Positions 11,095 through 21,800 of a stretch of 64,000 nucleotides of DNA are shown here, piece after piece. Each line of letters opens with the position of its first letter. The first letter of the stretch is position 1. A program made the position numbers and the translations under genes. The stretch is from Telopea speciosissima. Taxonomy: Eukaryota; Streptophyta; Magnoliopsida; Proteales; Proteaceae. The notes under the pieces were generated by a model. It saw only the letters and a program-made list of their open reading frames with translations. It was not told the origin of the DNA and did not search any database. The stretch covers positions 12,227,563-12,291,562 of the forward strand of contig NC_057922.1 in NCBI RefSeq assembly GCF_018873765.1, in the 5' to 3' direction.

Positions 11095-12260
11095 TGATGG
11101 AGGAGAATAAAATAATGGACTTATTTTAGTGGAAATAAGCCTTAGGTTTGGCCTTTGGTCCAAGGAGTTTTCATTGTGATTGGCTAATTTAATGGGCCTA
11201 AATATGGGTAAGAGATAGGACTACGAGATTAATTAGATTAGCTTAGTCCAAATTTATGTGGTTATTTGAGTCATTTGTATGTTAGAAGTTAGCTGAGTCA
11301 AGTCGTAGAGTTATTAGGAGTCTGGTTAGGTTTTACTTGTTTTAGTATATGCTATGGTTTTAGATTTCTAGTTTGTATAGAAGTGTCAAATGTTAGTCTA
11401 TTTGGCTTTTCGAAGTAGTAGTTTGAATTCCAAATCACTTTAGGATTGTTAAAGAATCAGTTTATGAATTCTATATATAATTGTATTGGCATATGGCCTA
11501 ACCTAAAAGTTTATGAGTAATATTATTACAGTTTTTTTAAAGACTTGGTCGTGAGGATTCATGGTGTGTTTGGATGAATTTCCAGAAGTGCTAAGGTAGA
11601 TTCCGTAGTGGAAGAGTGGACTCTCTTCACGGTTTAGGTGGAATCCTGCCCTATTCATCCTTTCATCTGCTAATTCTGTTATCAACAATTTCGAGGTCTG
11701 ATTTCTTCACTCTTAGCATCAATCTGTTTGGCGTGAAATTACATATTTGATCTTTTTATTAGCTGTTCTCTGTGGGTGAGCCTTGGCACAACAGTTAAGT
11801 TTCGCCATTGCAACCTATTGGCTGTGGGTTCAAAACTTGGAAACAGCCTCTCCTGCAAAGCAGGAGGTAAGCCTGCGTACATTTGCCCCTCCCAGACCCT
11901 GCAGTAGTGGGAGCCTTGTGCACTGTAGTGCTCTATTAGCTGTTCTCTAATACTCAGCTGATAAAGTTCTATTCTGGTCTTCACTCTTCAAATTATCAGT
12001 TTCCTAGTTGCTGGACTACAATCCTTTTCTTCAGTCGAGCCCCAATCCTTTGCTTGATCAATCATAAATATTTCCAACAAGGAAATCATCTCTAGAGGCT
12101 CACTCAACCAGGGGAACAGGTCATTCTGACCAGTCTTCTGTTAGATATCAATTTTCTCCTTTACTTTAATCTGAAATTCGATTGCCCAGATTTCTCTGTT
12201 TGTGAGTTCCCTTGTTTGCAAAACAGTTTCTAGTTTCTACTGGGACTGGTTATTGCATTA
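11095..12260 (+). mobile_element. Solo LTR (fossil) carrying a SINE
   Basis: The segment starts TGATGGAG and ends TTGCATTA, close to the TGATG(T/C)AG...CTACATTA ends of its relatives. It is flanked by GATTA and GATGA, a 5-bp duplication matching at four of five bases. No internal coding region remains. The Au-type SINE at 11772-11933 inserted inside it later. The imperfect ends and duplication suggest an old insertion. Confidence 0.55.
11772..11933 (+). mobile_element. Au-type SINE with 15-bp target duplication
   Basis: The 162-bp body has a tRNA-like head with a B-box-like GTGGGTTCAAAAC. The Au SINE landmarks follow in the expected order: AAACAGCCTCTCCTGCAAAG, GTAAGCCTGCGTACAT, CCCAGACCCTGCAGTAG and GGGAGCCTTGTGCAC. 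Perfect 15-bp copies of TATTAGCTGTTCTCT flank it at 11757-11771 and 11934-11948. It needs LINE machinery in trans to move. The perfect duplication suggests a fairly recent insertion. Confidence 0.85.
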
Positions 12261-12577
12261 GATGATCTGTTGAAATAGATGAGAGGCAAGCTACAAAGAA
12301 CAGAAGTGGAAATAAACAACTGAAAAGCTTTATGTAGGACCAATAGGGGATGATATAAATGGAAGTTACTAGAGATAGTTTAATTATTTGTAGTGACTGC
12401 AACTGCTGAAGAGTGATATGGTCCAAGTTGAAAGATATGTACGCCAGTAATAACTAGGCTTGTAGTGAGAAAATGCATTTTGATTATGATGATACAAAAG
12501 GATATGAATAACAAGAAGTAAACAGGAGGAGGCTATCTCGAGTTGAGTTGTACTTAGTACTCTCTAGTCCTCCAAAG

Positions 12578-12965
12578 CAAGGTTCGAGATTTTGGTTTCG
12601 ACCGAAACCTGGCCGATATCTTGCAAGTTTTGCCTGATAGATTGGATACGGTATTTTGGTGGTCAAATGGCCATATTTTGGCCAGAAACTTTAGGAAAAC
12701 CCTAATTAAGCATCTCTAAGCATAATGGAATCTTTAGATTGTTAAAAAACACACCAAAAATGTTAGTTTGGTTTTGTACCCTAGGTTGGTAGTCTATGAT
12801 GTACCTTGCTGTATACTTTCTGAAATATAGCCTATGCAACCCATAATTTTGGTACTAAAACACATAAAATTCGATGAAATCAACTAAAACATGCATTACA
12901 AATGAAGAGAAACCATTTAATATTACAAAATGTCAAAGTATTATGAATACAAATGTGCCAGTGTC
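12578..12965. mobile_element. Partial copy of hAT-like family B
   Basis: It begins CAAGGTTCGAGATTTTGG and then runs parallel to 3836-4215: the shared landmarks are CCTAGGTTGGTAG/CCTAGATTTGTAG, TTGTTAAAAA and GTACTAAAACACATAAAATTC. The right half with the clustered TTTCGACCGAAA motifs is missing. No target duplication is visible. Confidence 0.55.
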
Positions 12966-13980
12966 ACAAGTATAAGTGTACAACCAAGGCGAAACTCGAA
13001 AGACCCCTACAAAACCGTTCCTCCAACTCTATGTCAGTACTACATAGAGTTCTGGGAAGGCTCAACAGCTGAGGAAGATTGCTATCATCAATGAAACCAT
13101 TCCTCCGACTCTATCCCAGTGGCAGTATACAGTGAGAGGTTGGTCGTATCCGACCATATATATGACTTATTTTCACAAAACTAAACTGAAACTCTTTAGT
13201 TTGTTCAAAAGATACAAAATATATAGAGAGTAACTGTTTCACTTTCACAGTCTGTGGAGTAACAGTCTGCTGAAATATCAGTTGTGGAGCTATGCAAGTG
13301 GTGCTAGAGCAGGGTGATATTTTGTGACTTCCAACTTGGAAGCCTTCTTCCTTTTACTCCACTGTCACTATTTGGGCTTTAACCACTCTCTTGGATGGTA
13401 TTGAAATGCAATAAATAGGGCTAATACAGACAGAATCTGGTAATATTACATATCCTAAGTGGAGTCTGTCAATATCTTGGCCCTGCTCTGCATGTGTTCT
13501 ATTTATGTTTCTTTTGGGGGAGGGGTGTTATCCTAGGCATGACTATCAAAGGAAGACCATAGATTTTTTCTCAAAGTAAAGATGTGACAGGAGCACAGGA
13601 CTATAATTTGAGTGCCACTACTCAGTTGAGCACTGGAAGATGACTCTTGCTATCAGTGTATTTTGGTAGAGTACAAAATTCAATAGCATAGGGTATTTGG
13701 GTAGCACAAAATTCAATAGCATAGTGTATTTGGGTAGTACAAAATTCAAATTCAAAGGCTCCATTTGTTTTTGCATGAAATAGTCAGGACAAAATTTTTC
13801 TGTAAAATCCACAGCTTATTTTCAAATTTGTAAAATTTTCGGACTACCTAATTCAGATTTTGCCCTGAAAATTTATATGCACAATTTGACCATAAAATCT
13901 TCCTTTGTAAAATTTTCAATATCTGGAGAGCGCGCCTTTGGAGGAATACATGTGGTCTATGTATTTATAGGATTCATATC
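12966..13980. other. Intergenic, nothing recognised
   Basis: There is an imperfect local repeat of AGCATAG(G/T)GTATTTGGGTAG near 13684-13740 but no gene or delimited transposon. Confidence 0.4.
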
Positions 13981-14531
13981 CTTGTGTGGAAAAACAAGGA
14001 AGGATAAAATACAAAATGAACGTATTAGAATAGACTTGGGAGTTGCCCCAATCAGTGACAAACTCCGAGAGAGTCATTTAAGGTGGTGTGGTCATATTCA
14101 ATGGAGGCCTAGGGACGCCCCAGGATAGGGGGTGATAGGGTTCCGGTTGAAGGAACTAAAAGAGCTAGGGGCAGGCCTAAAATGACCATAGGAGAAGTGG
14201 TGAGGAAGGACATGCATAGTCAAGGTCTTGTACCAAGTATGACCTCGGATGGAGCCTATTGGAGGGCAAGGATCCATGTAGCAGACCCCATTTAGCTAAG
14301 ATTCTTCTGACGTACTGGGTTGTGCCTCTTTCCTCTTATTATCATTCATTTCCTTTTCTGTTTTTTTTTTTTTTTTGTCATTTCTCTGCTTTTTCCCCAT
14401 CCCTTCTTTCTCATCTTTTCTTTCCCTTTTTTGGCTAGATCTCAGTCGTTCTTACCTTGTTTGTTTGGATCCATGTAGCCGACCTCATCAAGTTAGGATA
14501 AGGCGGAGTTTGTTGTCGTCGTTATTGTTGT
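13981..14531 (+). mobile_element. RTE-type LINE, 3' end
   Basis: The first part encodes the tail of a LINE reverse transcriptase: GKTRKDKIQNERIRIDLGVA, then ISDKLRESHLRWCGHIQ. It is followed by a 3' UTR with GATCCATGTAGC(A/C)GACC motifs twice and a TTGTTGTA-type end, the usual terminus of plant RTE elements. It is 5'-truncated and the frame is lost soon after the conserved block. A reverse-oriented relative of its 3' end lies at 29297-29565 and a bare tail at 36546-36587. Confidence 0.75.
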
Positions 14532-14654
14532 ATATCCTTTTATGGTTTTCACAATCATATGATAGGGACTACATAATTCAAATTTGGATAGAATAGTTTT
14601 TTTATATAATCATTTTAAAGAGTTGTACCATGTGAATAAAGGGCAAACAGACAT

Positions 14655-14785
14655 TGGAAAATCTTACTATGACATATAACATCAGAGTTTACCTCCTAAA
14701 GAGAAAACTTTGGAAATTTTTTCATCAATGCAAACCTTTTCCAATTAAAAATTTTACATGGAAACGAGCCTAAAGGACAATTTTT
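14655..14785 (+). mobile_element. Fragment of an L1 LINE zf-RVT region
   Basis: A short reading stretch, LLKRKLWKFFHQCKPFPIKN then FTWKRA, resembles the region after plant L1 reverse transcriptase (LWK...PPKIK.F.WRA). It is only about 40 residues and ends near a poly-G run at 14824-14836. Confidence 0.3.
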
Positions 14786-14837
14786 CATATTGTGGATATT
14801 GTTTGGTCTCTTTATTTTTTGTTGGGGGGGGGGGGGA

Positions 14838-15650
14838 TGTTGGTGAATGCAGACTAATCCCGACCCAAAAAATTCAGTGAGACTAGTACTTAACAGGATC
14901 GTAGAACAGGTAGCAAAACCATATAATTGAAAGAACAAATCAGAATAGTCCAAGTCTCAATCAAATGGTCTAGATTTGTAGAATCTAAACTGGTTCTGAT
15001 AACAAACATGTAGTTGCAAAGGAGTCCTGTTGCTACTAGGATTTCAGGTAGTAGGTCTAGAACTCTAAGAATCAATCTTAAAGTTCAAAAATCGATAACA
15101 GAATCTCTGAGAATGATCAGAAATAACTATATGAAATTTGAGTACAATCCATGTAGTATAGCAACAACAAAACTGAGCTGAATGAAGAAACATAAGATCT
15201 GCAGGGTATAGAAGTTGAAAGGATTTGATCTGTAGATCTTGATAGATAGATAGATATATAGATAGAAGAGACAACGAGACTAGGAAACCACCTAAGCCCC
15301 ACTTGGAATCTACTACGCACACTACTGAATTCACAGCAGCAAAACTTCATAAAACCAAACTGAATATATTTCATAAATTGGTGTCTAAGACCCTAGGACA
15401 CTTATCTATATATAGATTTCATAAACTGGCGCTCTAACAGTGCTTAAACTCCACTTGGAATAGTCAAAAGATACTAGTATTTGACATTCCTACTCAAACT
15501 ATGACGTAGAAACAGAACATTGACTTAGAATGTAGTATGGATTTAAATTTCTAATGATTCTAGGGATTAACTTTGTTTAGTGCTAACCTAAAAAAGACTC
15601 TAAACTAATCCTACTTGACTAATCTCATTGTCGTAGATTCACCCCATAGT
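14838..15650. other. Unassigned repeat-like DNA with (GATA)n
   Basis: This non-coding stretch has the style of a plant LTR in reverse orientation but I could not fix its ends. It includes a short GATA microsatellite near 15240-15266. Confidence 0.3.
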
Positions 15651-16838
15651 CTTCTATTACACTGATTGGATCAGTGCTTATGTTAACTTAAATAAGCCCA
15701 CTTTTATGATTTATCTGCATCAAGGGGCCTTGGTACATAACAATAGCGAAAACTGCATCTTTTTTTTAGGTTGGGTTGGGAGGTATTTAGACGAGGAGGG
15801 CCTTCAGCATACCATCTACTTTTCTTCTTCTTCTTCTTTTTGTAATATGTTATTATCTCTCTCCCTCTCTTTTTGGGATCTGTATTGCTAAAACTTTGTT
15901 TTAATTGTTTGCAGTCCCTTTGGTAGTCTATGCAACATAAAGGAGATTTATTCATGATCAGGATTAAAGGTATCCATGTAACCTTGGAAAATCATTATCT
16001 CAATGTCGTCCCTTTCTTTCCCCATTGTATTTTATCTCCCAACGAAAAAAACGTAAGATTGTACCAACATCACGTGTTCGTTCTTGCAGCTCAGCACAAA
16101 GCATATCCAATTGGATAGTTAATGCAAATGAAATGTTAAGAACTGAATATTCTTAGCAAATAAACTGAATCATTAACTAGCCCCCCAAGGAGCCAAATTA
16201 TGTCGAAGGCCAAATATTGAAATGGGTTTTCCCTAATATGTAATAAGTAATAAATAATGAAGGAACAAGATGCCTCAAAGAAGGAGAACATTTTCTCAGT
16301 TTTCTTTCTCCTTGAAAATCTTTCTGTTTCTTCTCTTCCAAAGACTCCATCTAACTGCAAGGTGTAGCTTTTGTCCAGAGAATAGATTAACTTCCTCTAA
16401 AAGCCTTTGTATAGGCTAATGCGATTGATAATCTTTATAATCAATCATCCAGAATATACTTTGAATTAACAATTCTGCTTAAAACCTTTCAGAACTGATT
16501 TTATCTTGATGTTGTAGCACAATCCTCGGATTTTGCAGGAATCCACGATTTAAACGCGTATAACACGTCGAGTGTCCATGAAATCCGTGAATTTTTCTGT
16601 AACTATGGAAAAATCCGTAAAATACAATTTTTTTATTGATACGTTTCGTATATGCGTATAGTACTAAGAGATAGACACCCTTAACTTGCTCTAGCTCAGA
16701 CTACTATGATTGGCACTAGAATGACTTGAAACAAAAATGATCTTCAGAGTTCAGATATCAATTCTAGGGAAATCTATTAGTGAATTGATCTCCCAATTAT
16801 TTATTTATTTATAAGCACTTATTACAACCACACATATC
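15651..16838. other. Intergenic, no gene seen
   Basis: AT-rich DNA downstream of the defensin-like gene on its minus strand. It includes its likely 3' UTR next to 16838. Nothing else is recognised. Confidence 0.4.
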
Positions 16839-17800
16839 TCAGTCAGTAACACAGTAACAGGCCTTCCCAGTACTCATTGGATTTGATACACATATACCTT
16901 CATGGTACAAGGCCTTGCTGCATTGCCGAGTGCAATCTATGTTATCTGCACATGGTCCTAACCAAGGTCCACAGTTAGATTACTTGGACTATTGACATGA
17001 AGGGTTAATAAATATAGAGATGATTAAGTAGACTATCAAGAGAAGGGTTTTTCTCGTAGGCTATGTCAAGATTATTTTGCCATATAAGTAACTTGAAAAT
17101 ACTACAAAGGAAAAACTCATTCTCAGTGGCACTTTGATAAGCTTATGAAAGCTATCCAACAAGAATAGATAATGTGGCCTTTCTGACCATTGGATAGAGA
17201 GGATTTAGTCTGGATTAGCCATGTGTCAAATGCCTATAGTACTTCGTCCACTTTCCCATAATCTCAAATTTGTAAAGCCCTATTTTACCACTTGGCAAAT
17301 TCCATTTGGACTGAAAATTTACATGTGAGTAAGAGTCCTTAGATTTTACATGTCTACAAATTTTAGGCTCCATCTAATTTGTCACATGGTGGATATTTGG
17401 GTCTCTTCGATAATCCTTATCAGAGTGGGCTGTGCTGGAAAATTTGCCCTTAGGACAATGAGAAAGCTTATGACAATGCCATACTAGTACCTAACTTTGA
17501 TTAAAAAAAAATCTTTATAACCCTAAGAAAGAAAGAAATTTTTGAAAAAAGAGGAACTTGTATCATGCATATATTACTCAAAAGCAACCCTTGGGACAAC
17601 ACATCAACAATATATCATCTTAGACTACCCAAGAGGTATCAAAGGTTAACTTATTCACTTAACCAAAATAGCATCACAAGTTCAAAACCACATGAATAGT
17701 AGATTTAAAATGTTGTATACTCACCTATAGATCCCATGCACTCAATAGAGAAAACCAGGCAGACAGCAAAAACAAGGATTAAAAGCTTAGAGGAAGCCAT
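16839..17800 (-). CDS. Defensin-like cysteine-rich secreted peptide
   Basis: Two exons on the minus strand, 17800-17725 and 16957-16839, are joined by an intron with a GTGAGT donor and a GGTTAG acceptor. They encode 64 aa. Exon 1 is a signal peptide, MASSKLLILVFAVCLVFSIE. Exon 2 gives a mature chain with six cysteines spaced C-x5-C-x3-C-x9-C-x10-C-x-C. The C-x3-C and final C-x-C fit the CS-alpha-beta fold of plant defensin-like peptides. The exon split (signal in exon 1, mature domain in exon 2) is the standard layout of this family. Such peptides act outside the cell in defence or in cell-to-cell signalling, for instance in reproduction; which one applies here is unknown. A TATATAAAC motif lies at 17978-17986. 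An upstream acceptor would bring in an in-frame stop, so I chose the one at 16958-16959. Confidence 0.8.
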
Positions 17801-17977
17801 TTTCAAAGACTTTTTTTTGATGAAGTGTAATCACACAAACCACACACCAATCCATAGTGTAATAACTGCTTGCAATCTTTCATCTTTCATTAATCATTAA
17901 TTAAATGTATAAAGATTTTTTTGTAAGGTTCAAAAGTATGAAGATGAATCACATTATCTCTCAATAACAACAAAAGT

Positions 17978-17986
17978 GTTTATATA
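17978..17986 (-). promoter_or_regulatory. TATA box of the defensin-like gene
   Basis: TATATAAAC on the minus strand lies about 180 bp upstream of the start codon. It would imply a leader of about 150 bp. Confidence 0.5.
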
Positions 17987-18470
17987 AAACAGAATTTCTT
18001 ATTGACCTTTGCGGTGTCAAATAATACTTCACTTAATTTTTTCGATCGTGTTTTCCTTCAGTCACAGACTCACAGTGAATGGGGAATCTATTAATTGCAT
18101 TGGCTTCATATGCGGGCTGAGGTATTAGGAGGGTGTTTTGGAGAACATACTAAAACCCTATAGATGTTTGTGAACTCTTGAATGATGTTGTGAACGTTCA
18201 GCCCCGTGGATAAAAACTTATTTTATTTTTTGTTAAAACAAAATAAAGTTTTAAAGTTGTTGAAAAAACGAAAGAATGTCTTAAATGTTTCTACACGCAT
18301 TCTTAGGCCCCTGTGCTAGTGCAAGCGCTACACGACCGCACACAAGATCTTAAATGGAGACAAAAGCTCCCATCAAACTGACTTTCTTATTTAACAAATC
18401 GTTGATTCACTAGAGATTCCCGTGTATCGATTCCTTTCCGATCTGATAGTGAATTGATAGGAAACATTAA

Positions 18471-18546
18471 GGCAGCGTTTGGTATGCATTCTATGTTGTG
18501 AAATCGACCTAGAATCTATTCTTTGGAATGATTATCAAACACAGCC
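18471..18546. mobile_element. Tourist-like (PIF/Harbinger) MITE
   Basis: The 76-bp element begins GGCAGCGTTTGGTATGCATT and its right end complement begins GGCTGTGTTTGATAATCATT. TAA lies on both sides (18468-18470 and 18547-18549). The 3-bp TAA duplication and GGC...GTTTGG start fit PIF/Harbinger MITEs. It sits about 260 bp upstream of the RPN12 start. Confidence 0.6.
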
Positions 18547-18734
18547 TAAAAGAAATTCGATTAAGAACCAAAATCGACCAATCAGTTGAGAGTTGAGACC
18601 GAAATCGAACCAATTGAAACGGGCCAAACCTACGGTTCGACTCCCTTACATACACCGAAACCGTTTGACATACGCTGAAACAAAATTCTTTCTCTTGCCT
18701 TGCAAGAAAGAGTGAAGACTGAAAAGTGAATTCC

Positions 18735-18752
18735 TCTCTCTCTCTCTCTCAA
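18735..18752. repeat. (TC)n in the RPN12 leader
   Basis: A short CT microsatellite just upstream of the RPN12 start codon, in the likely 5' UTR. Confidence 0.7.
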
Positions 18753-18808
18753 CCTTCCTTTCTCCCAATCTTGCAAACCCGTTGAAGAACAAAGAAGAGA
18801 GAAGGAAC

Positions 18809-21800
18809 ATGGATCCGAAGCTCACTGAGGTGGCTCAGTTGTTCGAGCGATTCAAGGCTGCTTTTGTGAGAAACGATCTCGATACATGCTCACATCTCCT
18901 GTCCCAGCTCAAGGTAACGCTCCCCACTTTCTTTGTCTGGATAATAGACTTATCTTCTTGTTAATGCCTTTTGTTTCTCGGAAACCCTAATTGTTGCCAC
19001 ACTTGCATTATGTTTCATGATTGAGCTTGGTGGCGTTCGGCTCGGTCAACTTGTTCAATGGAAGATTCTTAGATTTGAGAAACTTATAGAATGCATTTGT
19101 TCTTTTGGGTTTTTAATAAGTAAATATAGTGAAAGACAAAGCCTTAGGTCAAGGATTAATTTCAGTGGAGAATGAATTTTAGATAAATTTTGGATTTTAT
19201 CAGTTCCCGTTTGGTTTCCTCGGGAATGACTGGGTTGATTGTTTGAAATTGAAACTAAATTTGCTTTTAATATCTCTTGGTTTTGAAGATATTGGTAATG
19301 TATATCATGGAATTCAAGTTAATTTTATATTAGACGTCGTAATTGAAGGATCTGAGGAATTTGGAGGTTGAGCTTATAACTATGGGTTAGGAAATATAAA
19401 ACATGGAGGAAAGGTTAATGTGAAATTATGGCGAGAATACACGGGTAAATTGATGCAGTACTGAGTCAAAATCAACCTTTGTTGAGTCAAAATGGTAATT
19501 TCATCTTGACAGCCTTTGACAATTGTTGAGAGATTTCTGTAATCCGCCACAACGAAGATATGAAGCAAACTCCCTTCCCCTCCCCCCAGGGTGGTCTGTG
19601 CCAAGTTGTTAAATCACCATGCTGGATATGTTTGTGTAATTATTATCATATCACTAGGGCTGTTGCAAGTTTGGATCATCATGCTGAACTTATTCTCATA
19701 TCTACACGCTGTGCCAAGTTTAGATCTCCATTCTAGATCTGTAAGTGTATTTGATATTATATTGATAAGTAGGTAGGATTTAAAAGGGGCAGAGGCAAAA
19801 GGACAATAGTGAAAGTATTCATAACCCCCTCCCCCCCCCCCTCCCAAAAGAATGAAAAACAAAAACAAGAAAAAAAAACCACGATGAGAAAAAGTATGGG
19901 GGCAATTTACCTGCATGGCTGCAAATGAGCAACTGAAATGATAGAATATTTCCATACAAGAAGGAAAGCAAAAAAGTCATTCACACTGCACAAACCCTTG
20001 GTACAACTCTACAAGTTGTCACTTCCTTAACTAGATATTCTGCAACATCATCTTCCTTTTTCATGAGCTGGAAAGAGATATTAGGGATTGAGCTTCTCCA
20101 ATAATTGATGCAGATCAACTAGCAGGTACCTGGTCCAAATTCTTGGTTTATTCAAACCCATTGATTTCTGCCCCAAAGAGAGCTATGGGCAGCCTGTCAT
20201 GAAGGGTTTAGTTTCCAGAATTGAACAGATATCGTTCAGCTCAATTGGGAGGAGATTTCGTGATCAAGTGGGCCCCACAGCCAACTAGCTAGTGAATACA
20301 AATTGAAGACTCAATTGCCATACGTGGAGGACTCCTACAGCTGTTATAATAAGTTATATTGCATAGGTTTCTATTGGGATTTGTATCTGTTTTGGTTTTA
20401 TTAGTTAATTTATATGTAATCGGAAATTAGAAGGTTAGTTAGATTTAATTTCCTATGTAGATTAGGAATTTAATTGGGTTTTCTTTAAATATATTTTAAT
20501 AGCCATTAGCTAGGAACAATTGAGATAATGAATATTTGAAGTTTTCTTCATGAAGCTGTGTGATTCAGTTGAGGGTTGAGATGCCTTGAGAGGGTGGGAT
20601 ACCTATGGCTGAGAGGCCCAGGCGAGAGTGAGAAGCTCAATTTAAACCTACCTTTCTTTATTAGTTGATTTGGTTGTGAAAAATCTGTGTCCTGAATCTA
20701 ACGCAATCTGAGATCCATTTGAAGATCTGATTGTGGTTGCTATCCTTGTTCAATTGCTGAGAAGTGCCACTGCTGATATCTTAGTGATCCTGCTGTGGAA
20801 TTAGTTCCTAGTTGGGAATTGATTCTACATTAATAATGTGCAAAATCTCCAAGCCTCCCAACTTATCACCTTTGCCCCTATATTGTCTGCTGCATCATTC
20901 CACTGGAGAAATTGGGGAATCTCCTATTTCCATGTCATAGGAGAAGAAGGTGAAATTGAAGAAATGCTGTCTACTTGAACCACATTTTTTTTTGATATTC
21001 AGGTCTCTAGAATGCATATATTATCGAATTTTCCTTTCAGGATTTCGAATTTATTGATAAAATAAGCTAATGTGTTGCTGAGGTTAAAAATGGCTGGTCA
21101 CTTTAACACTAAATGTCCAAGTGAAAAACAGGCTTTACTTCAAGAATAATGCTACTCCAAGAACAATTGAGCTGTGGCATGGTTTTATTTCTACTTAGAT
21201 AAGATTTTCTAGCAAAGGGAAGGATGTATGATTGGAACCAAGGAAAAACACTCCAATCAAGTTTTATGTATATCAAGGGTTTAGCCTTGTAGAGTTCCTT
21301 TGACTAGCAGAATGCTTTTGACTAAGGGAGGATGTTTAGATGATGGATGATGTAAATATGAAATGAAGGCGGCAAAATGAAGTCGGGAATGATGCATGTG
21401 ACAATATAGATCTAATGATGGTGCAAGTCTTTTGACTAGAATTATTTTAACATTCCAGATATTGGTAAGATTGGTACGTTCTATGTATTTTGCGAGTGCG
21501 TGGTGATGCAGTTCGATGTTGGGTTTAGTAGGGATAATTTTTGTAATTTGATTTTTATTTATTATTTTCCTTTTTCTTTTAGAGTTTACTATCGATAGTG
21601 TTAGTGGGAGTTAGAGTCCAAAGTAGATTCAAAGTCTATTTCAGAGTTGATTAGGGGTTAGATTCAAAGTCTATTCAGTTATAGAATAGTATTAGGATTT
21701 CTTCTGTTTAATCTTACATAACAGCATGTAAGCCATGATTCTCAGTTGGATTTTTTGAATGAAATTGAATGAAGGTGCCTCCTCTGATTTTCTCTCCCTC

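Noticed and set aside
16958-16985. An upstream acceptor for exon 2 of the defensin-like gene that would add another cysteine and CGPW residues
   Set aside because: No AG there gives a phase that joins exon 1 without an immediate in-frame stop; only the acceptor at 16958-16959 fits.
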